Positions 27,733-37,218 are shown, numbered from the stretch's first letter. The stretch: 64,000 bases of DNA from Sulfurimonas sp. HSL-1716 (GCF_039645975.1 NZ_CP147918.1:1116001-1180000); one strand, 5' to 3'. Program-made: numbers and translations. The notes: generated by a model not told the origin, from the sequence alone.

Positions 27733-29001
27733 CTAGCCATTACTGATATATTTATCATAAAGATCTATCTGTCCATATCCGAAAGTGATATGTTCAAACT
27801 GATCCTCTTGGATATCGTTCATATTCGTCAATAAACGGTTTATGAATCCTGTCGTTACAGACCTGTGCCCTAACGGGAAAAGGATAGAGATGAAAAAAAC
27901 CTCCTTGTGTTTTATAAGAGTGGCTATATCCAAAGACCTTAGAAGCTTGTCGATTGTTTCGAACATCCTTGTAGCGAGCAGCTCGTTATCTACCTTTATG
28001 ACCAAAGTGGTAGAGTCTATCTTATTGAACTTGTAAAGTTCGTACAGACGGAAATATTCATATCTATACTCTTTATCTAAGATCGCCTGCAGTCTGTCAT
28101 CTTCGAGCAGAATGTTCTCTTTTTTTATCTCGTTGAAAAAATATTCCGTTAATATCGCTATTGAGGTCAGGTTTTCTCTGTTAAAAGACATAAAAGGCAT
28201 CTTCTCTATCAGCAAAAGTCCGACGATTTTTTCTCTTTGTAAAGCAGGGATGACGGCTAGATATCTGCTTTGCTTGATATTATCGTCACTTACAAAGACG
28301 GGTTTGTTTGTTTCCATGGATTTTTGTATCAACTGGTCGTTTAAATCCAGACTGTTTGACGCATCCTCAGATCTTGCAGCGATAGCAAAGTTTTCGCCAC
28401 TCTCTTTTAACGCTATGGAACCGCTGCCTATATTGAACGATTTTTCCAAAAATTTCAAAAAGTTGTTGATCTTATATTCGTCATCTCCGCCCGTCTCTTT
28501 TATATGCATAATAGAGTTACGAAGACTCATGGGTTTTGTCACGTAGTTTTTTTCAAGCTGGTCATGCGATATCTTTAATGTATAAAATGCGCGTGAAAGC
28601 TCGTTTAGCTTTATATCCCTGTATTCTGAATCCGCTTCGGCTTCACGTATCTTTTTGCTCCAGTAGTAATGAAACTCGCTTAGGATAAGCACCATCATAA
28701 GCGTTGTCAAAAATTGGACATAATTGAACGACGGATAAAAATACCACATTGCAAGTGCAATGATGCCGATTCCGAGCATTCCGCTTTCAAATCCATGAAA
28801 AAGCGTTATTATGGACAGCAGGATCAGTATATAGGGAAACTGACCGTTTAAAATACATATATCTTTCGGGTTTAGGAGGTAACCTATAAGCAGGTATGCC
28901 GATACGAGTAAAACCGTTTCGAGATATGCATAATAATGCAGCTTTTTCACGAATTGGGACAGCGTAAAGTCGTCCCGGATGCGTTTTTGTTCAACTTTCA
29001 A
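27733..29001 (-). CDS. pelD: PelD, c-di-GMP receptor of the Pel synthase
   Basis: A 422-residue membrane protein: four membrane segments within about residues 25-115, a helical linker, a GAF domain (about 160-300) and a C-terminal degenerate GGDEF domain. No GGDEF signature is left, but RSLD (in KLLRSLDIATL) occupies the place of the inhibitory-site RxxD that binds c-di-GMP in PelD. Binding is therefore probable. The start codon is TTG at 29001 with GAGGA upstream; no ATG lies near. It follows pelC by 6 bases. Confidence 0.88.
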   Translation of the reverse strand: MKVEQKRIRDDFTLSQFVKKLHYYAYLETVLLVSAYLLIGYLLNPKDICILNGQFPYILILLSIITLFHGFESGMLGIGIIALAMWYFYPSFNYVQFLTTLMMVLILSEFHYYWSKKIREAEADSEYRDIKLNELSRAFYTLKISHDQLEKNYVTKPMSLRNSIMHIKETGGDDEYKINNFLKFLEKSFNIGSGSIALKESGENFAIAARSEDASNSLDLNDQLIQKSMETNKPVFVSDDNIKQSRYLAVIPALQREKIVGLLLIEKMPFMSFNRENLTSIAILTEYFFNEIKKENILLEDDRLQAILDKEYRYEYFRLYELYKFNKIDSTTLVIKVDNELLATRMFETIDKLLRSLDIATLIKHKEVFFISILFPLGHRSVTTGFINRLLTNMNDIQEDQFEHITFGYGQIDLYDKYISNG

Positions 29002-29007
29002 AGCTTT

Positions 29008-29520
29008 TTAATCCTCTATCATCGACTCAATCAATTTTTGAGCTGTTGTACCTACCGAAGCATTTCCCCAGTCACTGTCGGATGCTGTCGAACTCCAGAT
29101 AACTCTTGAACTTTTTGTTTCGTATAAAACACATTTAAGACTGACCGCAGGTTCGCCGTCAATACCTGTTTTATATCTCCATTCGCTTACTCCGCCGTAC
29201 AGGAAATATTTTGAATTGTCTTTTAATGCAGCTGCCCGCATCTCTTCAAAACTTTTTTCCCCGTCTTGTATATGACTGACGACTCTATATCCGCTTGCGA
29301 TCAGTACTCCGTCTATAATATTTGAGGCTCTCATTCCCGCTCTTGGAGTGTCGGTGTAGTTTTTAAGAGCAAATACGGAGATCGAGACATCGCCTCTTGT
29401 CGTACTGTTTGTATCTGCATATATGCTAGAGAGCTTTGCTTTTGTTTGAATGCTTGTAGAGCATCCGACACTCATCAAGAGTATTGACGTGTAAAACAGA
29501 CTTTTAAAGATGGCTTTCAT
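29008..29520 (-). CDS. pelC: PelC, outer-membrane lipoprotein of Pel export
   Basis: A 170-residue lipoprotein: hydrophobic leader followed by a lipobox-like SVGC at about residues 17-20. Beyond it the fold resembles PelC, which forms a ring on the periplasmic side of the outer membrane and guides Pel to PelB. First gene of the operon pelC-D-E-F-G-A and split pelB, so its promoter probably drives the whole cluster. Confidence 0.78.
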   Translation of the reverse strand: MKAIFKSLFYTSILLMSVGCSTSIQTKAKLSSIYADTNSTTRGDVSISVFALKNYTDTPRAGMRASNIIDGVLIASGYRVVSHIQDGEKSFEEMRAAALKDNSKYFLYGGVSEWRYKTGIDGEPAVSLKCVLYETKSSRVIWSSTASDSDWGNASVGTTAQKLIESMIED

Positions 29521-29553
29521 TTGTTCAACTCCACGAATTTAGATTTATTGAAC

Positions 29554-29559
29554 ATTATA
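29554..29559 (-). promoter_or_regulatory. -10 box of the Pel operon
   Basis: TATAAT on the minus strand in the context GTGCTATAATG, 33 bases before pelC, preceded by an AT-rich stretch. It gives the Pel operon a promoter separate from the tonB-like gene upstream. Confidence 0.55.
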
Positions 29560-29630
29560 GCACTATTTAAAATTAAACTTTCCTTAATCTTCCTGTCTTG
29601 TTTTATTAGAAAAATTCATAATTGAATCTT

Positions 29631-30521
29631 TTAGTATCCTCTTAAGTAGTATCCGACTTTATAGCGTATGAGTGTTTTTTGTGCAGGTCTTGGATATTTG
29701 CTGTAAGCATACTCTATGGTTTCTTTCGTCGTATCGTCGAGTATGTAGAATCCGCTTTTTTTGATAAATCTGAAATCCGTCATATCACCGTTAGGATGAA
29801 GATAAAACTCTATGATATTGATTCTGTTGACACGCAGATCGTTTGGAATGTTTACACGGCCGACCCTGTTTAAGACCTGCTGGGTGATCCTTCTCATTAT
29901 CTCTGTATTGTCCAGTATATATTTCTGCTCGCCGGCGCTAAGCTCACCGAACTCGGAACCATACAGCTCTTTTATGTCTTGATTGATCTCGCTGCTTCTG
30001 CGCGTCTGTTTTGTGTTTGATCCCTTTTCCCCGTCCGGAACCTCTTTTGAAAGAAATGAATAGAGTTTTGAATGCTTTTTGGTCTCTTTCTTTTTAATGA
30101 CCGTCTTGTTTTCATCATTTGATCTTGCGACTTCTATGAACGGTTTTTTAGGAAGAGGCGCTGGAGCTTTGGGTTTAAATACCGTCTTATGTACCGGCTT
30201 TTCCGGTTTGTTTATCGTGATCTTGTGAACCTCTTTGACGGTTTTTTTCGGAACATATTTCTTAAAAGGTTTTTGAACTATTTTTTTCAGCTGCTTCCCT
30301 TTTGGCATAGGAGGAGCGATATCGGGTTCTTTTTTCTTTATGAGTCCGGCATCTTTTTTTTCTATCGGTTTTGGAAGCTCTTTTAACGAGATTTTGATCC
30401 TGTTCTCTTTTTGCTTTTCATGGCTTATAATGTGTATGTTTCTTGCCAACAGGATAAATATCAAGATAAGCAAAAGATGAAACAGGGATGCTATTAAAAA
30501 TGCTGCAGTGGAACGGTTCAA
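29631..30521 (-). CDS. TonB-like energy transducer protein
   Basis: A 296-residue protein with an N-terminal membrane anchor (about 7-26), a long Lys/Pro-rich middle (about 45-135) that could span the periplasm, and a C-terminal TonB-type domain (about 205-296, with VNRINIIEFYLHPNGDMTDF and a YP near the end). TonB passes inner-membrane energy to outer-membrane receptors, but no exbB, exbD or receptor gene is in the window. The start codon appears to be TTG with AGAGG upstream. It lies 110 bases upstream of pelC on the same strand with its own promoter; a link to Pel is unproven. Confidence 0.75.
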   Translation of the reverse strand: MNRSTAAFLIASLFHLLLILIFILLARNIHIISHEKQKENRIKISLKELPKPIEKKDAGLIKKKEPDIAPPMPKGKQLKKIVQKPFKKYVPKKTVKEVHKITINKPEKPVHKTVFKPKAPAPLPKKPFIEVARSNDENKTVIKKKETKKHSKLYSFLSKEVPDGEKGSNTKQTRRSSEINQDIKELYGSEFGELSAGEQKYILDNTEIMRRITQQVLNRVGRVNIPNDLRVNRINIIEFYLHPNGDMTDFRFIKKSGFYILDDTTKETIEYAYSKYPRPAQKTLIRYKVGYYLRGY

Positions 30522-30547
30522 AAACTACCTCTAGTATTATTTATACC

Positions 30548-30553
30548 ATTATA
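30548..30553 (-). promoter_or_regulatory. -10 box for the tonB-like gene
   Basis: TATAAT on the minus strand in the context TTTTGTTATAATGG, 26 bases before the TTG start; divergent from the hemL promoter. Confidence 0.5.
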
Positions 30554-30579
30554 ACAAAACAACATTAACACTAATTGGA

Positions 30580-30585
30580 TATAAT
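30580..30585 (+). promoter_or_regulatory. -10 box for hemL
   Basis: TATAAT in TTGGATATAATTAC, 32 bases before the hemL ATG. Confidence 0.5.
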
Positions 30586-30617
30586 TACAAAAATAGATAA
30601 GTTTAAGGTTTTGTTTT

Positions 30618-31904
30618 ATGAGTATAGAAAAGTCTGTAAAGGCATTTGCCGAAGCACAAAAATTGATTCCCGGAGGCGTAAATTCTCCCGTACGTGCATT
30701 TAAAGGAGTAGGAGGAACACCTCGTTTCATCTCATCGGGAGAGGGCGGGTACATAGTCGACATCGACGGCAATAAATATGTAGATTACGTACAAAGCTGG
30801 GGACCGCTGATATTCGGACATAGAAATGAAGAGATTGAAAATGCGGTCATCGAAGCCGTGAAACATGGACTAAGCTTCGGTGCTCCGACCGAAGCAGAGA
30901 CCGAGCTGGCGTCTTTGGTCATCTCTTTTTTTGATTCGGTGGACAAAGTCCGTTTTGTCAGCAGCGGCACGGAAGCCGTGATGAGTGCTATCCGCCTTGC
31001 CCGCGGTTTTACGGGGCGTGACGATATCGTTAAGTTCACAGGCTGCTACCATGGACACAGCGATTCTCTTTTAGTGCAGGCAGGCAGCGGCGCGGCAACA
31101 TTTGGCAACCCTAGCTCTCCGGGTGTTCCTGCTGATTTTACAAAACATACTCTGCTGGCTACATACAACGACATTCAAAGCGTCAAAAAATGTTTTCAGG
31201 ACAGCGACGGGATCGCCTGTGTCATCATCGAACCGATCGCGGGAAATATGGGTTTAGTTCCTGCGGATAAAGAGTTCTTGGCCGAACTAAGAAAACTTTG
31301 CGATGAAAACGGTGCTCTTCTTATTTTTGACGAGGTGATGAGCGGATTTCGCGCATCCATTAACGGAGCCGAGTCTCTTAGCGGCATTAAACCCGATATC
31401 ATCACTTTAGGCAAGGTTATCGGAGGAGGTATGCCTGTCGGTGCTTTCGGCGGACGTGCCGATGTCATGTCTCAACTCTCACCGGAAGGTCCGGTATATC
31501 AAGCCGGAACGCTCAGCGGAAATCCTGTTGCCATGGCTGCAGGCCTTGCCGCATTGACAAAGCTCAAGACGCACGCAAGGGTTATGGACACCCTGCATGC
31601 AAGAGCCGCGCGCCTGGTCGAAGGGATGAAAGAGATGGCTTCAAAACACGGCATCCCTCTTCAGATCGATTCAAGAGGATCGATGTTTGGGTTTTTCTTT
31701 AATAAAAATGAGGTTAAGAACTTTGACGATGCATTGAAATCCGACCTGGAGATGTTTGCCAAATTTCACGCCGCAATGCTAGAGGAGGGCTTCTATTTTG
31801 CCTGCTCGCAGTTTGAAACAGGCTTTATCTCGACAGCTACGACGGATACGATGATTGAAGACACGATCCAAGCTTGCGACAGGGTGTTTGGACGCATTAA
31901 ATGA
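30618..31904 (+). CDS. hemL: Glutamate-1-semialdehyde 2,1-aminomutase
   Basis: A 428-residue PLP enzyme that makes 5-aminolevulinate for heme in the C5 pathway. N-terminal [19 protein letters not shown], the FDEVMSGFR metal/PLP region and the PLP lysine in [18 protein letters not shown] are all characteristic. The last bases overlap the next gene by ATGA. Confidence 0.97.
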   Translation: MSIEKSVKAFAEAQKLIPGGVNSPVRAFKGVGGTPRFISSGEGGYIVDIDGNKYVDYVQSWGPLIFGHRNEEIENAVIEAVKHGLSFGAPTEAETELASLVISFFDSVDKVRFVSSGTEAVMSAIRLARGFTGRDDIVKFTGCYHGHSDSLLVQAGSGAATFGNPSSPGVPADFTKHTLLATYNDIQSVKKCFQDSDGIACVIIEPIAGNMGLVPADKEFLAELRKLCDENGALLIFDEVMSGFRASINGAESLSGIKPDIITLGKVIGGGMPVGAFGGRADVMSQLSPEGPVYQAGTLSGNPVAMAAGLAALTKLKTHARVMDTLHARAARLVEGMKEMASKHGIPLQIDSRGSMFGFFFNKNEVKNFDDALKSDLEMFAKFHAAMLEEGFYFACSQFETGFISTATTDTMIEDTIQACDRVFGRIK

Positions 31905-32230
31905 ACGAAGAAGAAAGAAAACCGCGTTTAAAACCGATCATAGAAGGGGCTGAGAGCTTGTCTCTTGGCATCTCCATAGTGGTCGCCGTACTTATAGGTG
32001 TGGCTTTTGGATTCGGCTTAAAACATGTGTTTAATGTCGAATGGGTATTTTGGATCGGGGTTTTTATAGGGATCGCTGCTGCCGTCTTGAACGTATATAA
32101 AGCATATTCAAAGCAGTATAAAGAGTTTGAAAAACTGGCTCAAGAACCTAGATACAAATACAAAAAACAGCTGGAAGAGGAAGAATACAAGGAAGACGAC
32201 GACGAGGATTACGGTGAAAAAAACTATTAG
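31901..32230 (+). CDS. AtpZ/AtpI-like small membrane protein
   Basis: A 109-residue protein with two membrane helices (about 22-43 and 50-68) in the pattern of the AtpZ/AtpI family, which assists assembly or ion supply of F-type ATP synthase. The tail is highly charged ([15 protein letters not shown]). No atp genes are nearby; it is coupled to hemL by ATGA and overlaps the next gene by 17 bases. Confidence 0.7.
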   Translation: MNEEERKPRLKPIIEGAESLSLGISIVVAVLIGVAFGFGLKHVFNVEWVFWIGVFIGIAAAVLNVYKAYSKQYKEFEKLAQEPRYKYKKQLEEEEYKEDDDEDYGEKNY

Positions 32231-32726
32231 TCTTCTTCTGTTTACCGAACTTTTTGTCTTAGCTTCAAATCTTATCTCGTACAAGTTTTTTTTAAATGCA
32301 CAGATAGCGTTTTTAAGCGCTTTTTTTATTTTGCTCGGCTCTATGTATTCATATAAGCGATTGGTCGAAAAAAGAGTAGAAGCGGGTGCATACGGCGATG
32401 ACGACAGAGACGAGATCGATAAGATAGACGATCCTTACGATCTTTATGATGAGAATGAAGATGCCGTACTAGAGACCAAAGATATCAAAGCCGTTATCAA
32501 AGAGGAAAAGAAACGCTTAAAAGCGAACGGTTTTAAAAACACGAAAATAGCTTCGGGCGCGACCATATCTCTCTTTAGGATCATACCGTACGTGTTTTTG
32601 GTCTTCGGTTTTATCGGACTGCAGAACAATCAGAACCTTCTTCTTTTCCCATATCTTCTCTTTTTGCTCGCAGGAGTAGCGGTGGGGTTCTTTACGGGAA
32701 GAAAGCTTTTTTTGTCTAGTCTGTGA
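32214..32726 (+). CDS. Conserved membrane protein of unknown function
   Basis: A 170-residue protein with likely membrane segments at about 5-22, 27-44, 117-135 and 139-160, separated by an acidic and basic cytoplasmic loop (DDDRDEIDKIDDPYDLYDE). The start is GTG at 32214, which has GAGG 6 bases upstream and lies inside the end of the AtpZ-like gene; a longer reading frame from 32127 overlaps that gene too far. Function unknown. It overlaps the convergent PAS-like gene by 11 bases. Confidence 0.65.
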   Translation: MKKTISLLLFTELFVLASNLISYKFFLNAQIAFLSAFFILLGSMYSYKRLVEKRVEAGAYGDDDRDEIDKIDDPYDLYDENEDAVLETKDIKAVIKEEKKRLKANGFKNTKIASGATISLFRIIPYVFLVFGFIGLQNNQNLLLFPYLLFLLAGVAVGFFTGRKLFLSSL

Positions 32727-33405
32727 TAAGCGGGATGTTTAGAGAGATATAGTTCTCTTTTATCTCTGCTGAGACGCTGTTTTGATCCGCAAGCTGTTCA
32801 ATCGACGAAGACTTCGAGAGATCAACGCTCGGTGAACTTATCATAATCGTAAAGAGCGAATATTTCTTGTTATCGAACTTTATATGCTCTCCGATCCTAA
32901 AAAAGAGCTTTGTCGTTATCTCGTCATTGTTTATACAGGCAGAATATATTCTGTTTAAGAGTTTTATGAAAAGATTGGTGTTCAGCCTTACATCGGGTAT
33001 GGACGGGTCCAGATCTTTTAAAAAGGTGGCATTGGAGTTGATCGAGTTGCTGCTAATGCACAGATCAATGAGCGTATAGACATTGACTATCTCGCCGCTG
33101 TCTATCTTCGGTTTTGAAAAATGATACGAAGGGATCTGGTAAAGGCGTATGCCAAGCTGGTCTTCATTCTCGTAGCCGACCGTAATGCCGAAGAACTTAT
33201 ATCTGCCAAACTCCAGATCCATAAAAGTCGTTTTAAATCCGAATGTCTGGCTTGCATGAAGTGTTGCGATCTCAAAAATTGTCGCCGTGTTCGAACTGCC
33301 GAGCAGAAACTGCGCCTCGGCATTAAGCGAAAGGATCTTGCCCGAAGAGTCAAAAAGGATGAACGGATTGAAATCGTATTCTATCCATTGTTGTTCAAAC
33401 GTCAT
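32716..33405 (-). CDS. PAS-like sensor protein, degenerate kinase-type
   Basis: A 229-residue soluble protein. The N-terminus (FILFDSSGKILSLNAEAQFLL) looks like a PAS fold; the C-terminal part (LNTNLFIKLLNRIYSACIN) recalls the start of a histidine-kinase ATPase domain but lacks the N, G1 and G2 boxes. It starts inside the rpoD stop codon (TAATG), so it is coupled to the main sigma factor gene. No function is known to me. Confidence 0.55.
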   Translation of the reverse strand: MTFEQQWIEYDFNPFILFDSSGKILSLNAEAQFLLGSSNTATIFEIATLHASQTFGFKTTFMDLEFGRYKFFGITVGYENEDQLGIRLYQIPSYHFSKPKIDSGEIVNVYTLIDLCISSNSINSNATFLKDLDPSIPDVRLNTNLFIKLLNRIYSACINNDEITTKLFFRIGEHIKFDNKKYSLFTIMISSPSVDLSKSSSIEQLADQNSVSAEIKENYISLNIPLITD

Positions 33406-35282
33406 TATTCCTCTATATAATTTTTGAGTTTACGACCCACTTTAGGGTGTTTCAGCTTTTTAATAGCACTGGATTCTATCTGACGAACGCGCTCACGGGT
33501 AACGCTCAGCTCTTTTCCGATCTCTTCAAGAGTTCTATCGCTTTCATCGTCCATAATACCAAAGCGTAGCTTGATAACGGCTTTTTCACGTTCGTTCAGC
33601 TGTTCCAAGACACTTTCGATCTGGATGCGCAGGTCATCTTTTAAAGTTACGTCAGACGGCGAGAGAGATGTTTTGTCTTCGATAAAATCTCCAAAACGGC
33701 CGTCGTCTTCGTTTCCTATCGGCGCTTCGAGGCTGATAGGCTCTTTTGTGATTTTGATGACGTTTTTGACCTTTTCTACGGAGAGGCCGACCTCTTTTGC
33801 AATGATCTCTACATCCGGCTCGCGTCCATGCTCTTGAAGATGTTTACGCATGATCTTGTTGATACGGTTGATGGTTTCTATCATATGGATCGGTATACGG
33901 ATGGTTCTCGCCTGATCCGCAATAGCACGCGAGATCGCTTGGCGGATCCACCATGTCGCATAGGTCGAAAACTTATAACCCTTTTTGTACTCGAACTTGT
34001 CGACCGCTTTCATAAGACCGATATTTCCCTCTTGAATGAGGTCAAGGAAAGGAAGCCCTCTGTTTGTGTAACGTTTTGCGATGGAGACGACCAGACGGAG
34101 ATTCGATTTTGCCATACGGGTCTTAGATATCTCGGAGATGTTTTTACCGCGCTTTATCTGCTCCAAGATGTCTGCAAGTTTATCCGGCTCCATATTGAAA
34201 CTGTCTTTTGAAGCTTCTTTGGTCTGGATAAGCTTTTTGATCTCTACATAAGTGCTTACCATAGTTGCTTCTGGGACCATTGCCGTGATATCCTCTTTTG
34301 AAAGATCACAGATTTTGTCGAGTATCTTTTTATGGTTGTCTTTTAACGTATCGTTAAAAAGCGGAAGTTTATACTCCAGACGTCTTAACTCTTTATCAAA
34401 GCCTTCATCGCTTTTTAAAGCCGTTTCCATTGATTTTACAAGTTCGTTGATAAGCTTGGAAGTAGGGCCGAGATCTAAAAGTTTCTCTTTTAGTATAGAT
34501 TTCTTAAATGTTGCCGTAAGCATCAAAAGGACAAGCTCTTCGCTTAGTTCGTCACTATTTAGCTCCAGTACTTTGTCTGCGGCTTTTACCCAGTCTTTTT
34601 TTGCTTTTTCCAAAGCCTTAAAGCTGAATACGACCTTTTCTACACGCTTTTTGTCTTTCGCGGAAAAAGTTTTTTCACCGTTATCTTCATCCATATCCTC
34701 ATTATCATCGTCGTTATCGTTATCGTCGTCGTTATCGTCGTCCTCTTTCTCATCTTCAAAGCTTTTAAAAAGCTCTTTGACGCGTCTTTCTCTGTTAATA
34801 AGAGGTTCTTTATAGTCCAGAATGAAATCTATCAGGTACGGGACGGAACAGATGGCGTCGATGATAATGCTCTCGCCTATCTCTATCTTTTTAGAGATCT
34901 CAATCTCTTCATCTTTGGTTAAAAGAGGAATCTGTCCCATCTCTCTTAGGTACATCCTGACGGGAGAATCAGAACGGGACCATTCTAAAAGTTCATGCTC
35001 TTTTAAGATATCGAATGAATCTGATTCATTGTTCTCGAGCATTTTTATTTGAGCGCTTCTCTTTGCTTCTGCTTCTTTGTCGTTAAGCATTTTCGCATGT
35101 TCAGACGAAGTGTAGAGACACTTATCGTGTTTCGTTGCTAATTTATAAATATTCTTAGCTTGAGCAGATGTGGGCTGTTTTTCAAGTAACTTTATAATTG
35201 ATTCGTAGGTAACGCACTCTTGTGTAGATTTTTTTTCAATAAATAAATCCTCAAGTGCCTTGGTTAGTTCTTTTGCAGTCAT
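33405..35282 (-). CDS. rpoD: RNA polymerase sigma factor RpoD (sigma-70)
   Basis: A 625-residue primary sigma factor. Region 1.2 is [20 protein letters not shown], region 2 contains [19 protein letters not shown] and [17 protein letters not shown], region 4.2 has [20 protein letters not shown]. The spacer between regions 1 and 2 carries a tract of about 28 almost purely D/E/N residues (about 174-202), encoded by GAT/GAC/AAC repeats. Length is near that of other Campylobacterota RpoD proteins. It sets the promoter specificity for the TATAAT boxes listed here. Confidence 0.97.
   Translation of the reverse strand: MTAKELTKALEDLFIEKKSTQECVTYESIIKLLEKQPTSAQAKNIYKLATKHDKCLYTSSEHAKMLNDKEAEAKRSAQIKMLENNESDSFDILKEHELLEWSRSDSPVRMYLREMGQIPLLTKDEEIEISKKIEIGESIIIDAICSVPYLIDFILDYKEPLINRERRVKELFKSFEDEKEDDDNDDDNDNDDDNEDMDEDNGEKTFSAKDKKRVEKVVFSFKALEKAKKDWVKAADKVLELNSDELSEELVLLMLTATFKKSILKEKLLDLGPTSKLINELVKSMETALKSDEGFDKELRRLEYKLPLFNDTLKDNHKKILDKICDLSKEDITAMVPEATMVSTYVEIKKLIQTKEASKDSFNMEPDKLADILEQIKRGKNISEISKTRMAKSNLRLVVSIAKRYTNRGLPFLDLIQEGNIGLMKAVDKFEYKKGYKFSTYATWWIRQAISRAIADQARTIRIPIHMIETINRINKIMRKHLQEHGREPDVEIIAKEVGLSVEKVKNVIKITKEPISLEAPIGNEDDGRFGDFIEDKTSLSPSDVTLKDDLRIQIESVLEQLNEREKAVIKLRFGIMDDESDRTLEEIGKELSVTRERVRQIESSAIKKLKHPKVGRKLKNYIEE
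34690..34762 (-). repeat. Acidic triplet repeat tract inside rpoD
   Basis: A run of near-repeated triplets (GAT, GAC, AAC on the coding strand) coding for a D/N/E-rich stretch. Triplet repeats keep the frame when they change length, so length may vary between strains. Confidence 0.6.
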
Positions 35283-35343
35283 ATAAAAATGCTCCGAAGT
35301 ATCTTTTATCTTTTTTTAACTTTATAATTAATAAAAGGAGTGG

Positions 35344-35349
35344 ATTATA
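35344..35349 (-). promoter_or_regulatory. -10 box for rpoD
   Basis: TATAAT on the minus strand (GGTATAATCC), 61 bases before the rpoD ATG. Confidence 0.45.
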
Positions 35350-35413
35350 CCGAGATTTTATTAAAACCTACCTTATGGCTAAAAAAATTTATAAAAAAAA
35401 CAGTTCGAAAAAA

Positions 35414-35430
35414 TTGGAACACTAAATGCT
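35414..35430 (+). promoter_or_regulatory. Sigma-54-type promoter for flgF-flgG
   Basis: TTGGAACACTAAATGCT has the invariant GG (35416-35417) and GC (35428-35429) separated by exactly 10 bases, as at sigma-54 -24/-12 elements. Rod and hook genes of Campylobacterota are known to use RpoN. Transcription should begin about 12 bases after the GC, about 25 bases before the flgF start. Confidence 0.65.
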
Positions 35431-35466
35431 ACGAGAGATGCAAAGTTCAGTAATGAGGATGCATGG

Positions 35467-36279
35467 ATGCAAGCAGGATATTACAACGCAGCAGCCGGAA
35501 TGGTCACCCAGTTCAATCGTCTCGACACTATTGCAAATAATTTGGCGAATGTAAATACCGCCGGATATAAAGAGGACGGCTTGGTCACGGGTGATTTTAT
35601 GAGGCTTTATAAAGAGGCCAGGGACAATCTGCCAAACGAAGACAATTCCAAAGACGCCGCCAAGTTTTTAAACAGAACGTTAAGCAGAGCACCGCAGATC
35701 GTTGATTCTTACACAAATCAAAATGTCGGAACTATGCAAAAAACCGATAATACGTTTGATTTTGCTTTATCTCAAGAGGGGTTGTTCTTTGTCGTTAAGA
35801 CTCCCAACGGGAACCGTCTGACGCGTGACGGAAGTTTTACTACGAGCAATGACGGTAAACTTGTTACAAAACAGGGATTTGAAGTTCTGGGAAGCGACGG
35901 TAAGCCCATAGAGATAGATCAGCAAGACGGCATCATACATGTCGATAAGAACGGAAAGTTTTCGGTAAACGTGCCGGGAACCCTTAATTTTGCGGAAAGA
36001 CAGAACTTGTATATAGCGGCTCCCGACAATCTGAAGAAACTTCAAAAAGAGGGAAGCAATCTTTATAAATACGACGAAGGCGATCCCTTGAAGCCGCAGA
36101 CACAAACTGCGTCAGTACAGCAGGGCTTTATTGAAAAAAGCAATGTCAATGCGGTAAATATGATGGTCAAGATGATAGAAACGAACCGACTGGTCGGGAT
36201 GTATCAAAAGGTCATGGATACTCAAATGAACGATCTCAACCAAGACGCTATAACTAAATTAGCGGCTACTAAAGCTTAA
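35467..36279 (+). CDS. flgF: Flagellar hook-basal body protein, FlgF-like
   Basis: A 270-residue axial protein of the flagellar rod/hook family. The N-terminal rod motif is LDTIANNLANVNTAGYKEDG, and the C-terminal helix ends in MMVKMIETNRLVGMYQKVM. With a distal-rod flgG directly downstream, it is best read as FlgF of the proximal rod, although the family members are hard to separate. GAGG lies 8 bases before the chosen ATG. A sigma-54-type promoter precedes it. Confidence 0.85.
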   Translation: MQAGYYNAAAGMVTQFNRLDTIANNLANVNTAGYKEDGLVTGDFMRLYKEARDNLPNEDNSKDAAKFLNRTLSRAPQIVDSYTNQNVGTMQKTDNTFDFALSQEGLFFVVKTPNGNRLTRDGSFTTSNDGKLVTKQGFEVLGSDGKPIEIDQQDGIIHVDKNGKFSVNVPGTLNFAERQNLYIAAPDNLKKLQKEGSNLYKYDEGDPLKPQTQTASVQQGFIEKSNVNAVNMMVKMIETNRLVGMYQKVMDTQMNDLNQDAITKLAATKA

Positions 36280-36290
36280 AGGATAAGATT

Positions 36291-37079
36291 ATGATGCAAT
36301 CACTATATATCGGTTCTACCGGAATGCTTGGTATGCAGACACAGATAGATACCACTGCGAACAATATAGCCAACGTCAATACGATTGGATTTAAAAAATC
36401 TCGTGCAGAATTTGCCGATTTGATGTACAAGACAATGGAATATGCGGGAACGTCAACAAGTGACACGACCAAATCCCCGACAGGTATAGAAGTCGGTCTT
36501 GGTGTGCGTCCTACTGCAATCAACAAAATCTTTACGGAGGGGAATCTAAAACAGACCGATAATCAGCTTGACATGGCTGTAACCGGACGCGGATTCTTTA
36601 AAGTCGAACTTCCAGACGGGACTGAAGCCTATACGAAAAACGGTGCGTTTAAGATCGATGAAAACGGGAGCATAGTAAACTCCGACGGGTATAAGCTTAT
36701 TCCTGAAGTGGTTATTCCGGCGGATGCCACGAACGTTACGATAGGGGTGGACGGGATCGTTACCGTTACTCAGCCGGGACAAACGACCGCAACGCAGATC
36801 GGTCAGATCAACCTCACCAATTTTATCAATCCTGCGGGTCTTCACTCCACGGGAGACAACCTGTATCTTGAAACAGACAGTTCGGGACAGCCTGTAGAGG
36901 GGACTCCTGGCGTCGACGGTCTTGGAACCATAAGACAGGGGTTCGTTGAACTGAGTAACGTGCAGCTGGTCGTCGAACTTACGGATCTTATCACGGGACA
37001 AAGAGCTTATGATTCAAGTTCAAAGATAATTACTACAAGTGACGAAATGCTTCAGACGGTCAACGGTCTGAAACGATAA
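36291..37079 (+). CDS. flgG: Flagellar distal rod protein FlgG
   Basis: A 262-residue protein typical of FlgG: N-terminal MLGMQTQIDTTANNIANVNT, central AVTGRGFFKVELPDGTEAYT, and the C-terminal LTDLITGQRAYDSSSKIITT and MLQTVNGL. It forms the distal rod that crosses the periplasm and outer membrane. It follows flgF by 11 bases with AAAGGA as ribosome site. Confidence 0.94.
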   Translation: MMQSLYIGSTGMLGMQTQIDTTANNIANVNTIGFKKSRAEFADLMYKTMEYAGTSTSDTTKSPTGIEVGLGVRPTAINKIFTEGNLKQTDNQLDMAVTGRGFFKVELPDGTEAYTKNGAFKIDENGSIVNSDGYKLIPEVVIPADATNVTIGVDGIVTVTQPGQTTATQIGQINLTNFINPAGLHSTGDNLYLETDSSGQPVEGTPGVDGLGTIRQGFVELSNVQLVVELTDLITGQRAYDSSSKIITTSDEMLQTVNGLKR

Positions 37080-37091
37080 ACACCGTAGAAC

Positions 37092-37117
37092 AGGCTGATA
37101 TGAAATAATATCAGCCT
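37092..37117 (+). terminator. Stem-loop after flgG
   Basis: A perfect 10-base inverted repeat (AGGCTGATAT / ATATCAGCCT) with a 6-base loop, 12 bases after flgG. No T-run follows directly; a second small hairpin (GAAAGA/TCTTTC) about 10 bases on is followed by T-rich sequence. Together they probably end the flgFG transcript. Confidence 0.5.
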
Positions 37118-37180
37118 ACTCATCTGAAAGAATAGACTCTTTCCTCTTCTTGTTTTATATAACTCCAATCTCCTTTTGGC

Positions 37181-37186
37181 TATAAT
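37181..37186 (+). promoter_or_regulatory. -10 box for leuD-leuB
   Basis: TATAAT in TTTTGGCTATAATCA, 32 bases before the leuD ATG. Confidence 0.5.
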
Positions 37187-37218
37187 CACACTTATTTTTA
37201 AAATATTTAGGAAGATAT

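Noticed and set aside
30522-30617. Riboswitch before hemL
   Set aside because: The leader after the -10 box is only about 25 bases, too short for a known riboswitch.
34252-34815. 187-codon plus-strand frame inside rpoD
   Set aside because: Serine/leucine-rich shadow; it covers the acidic triplet tract, whose complement codes for Ser repeats.
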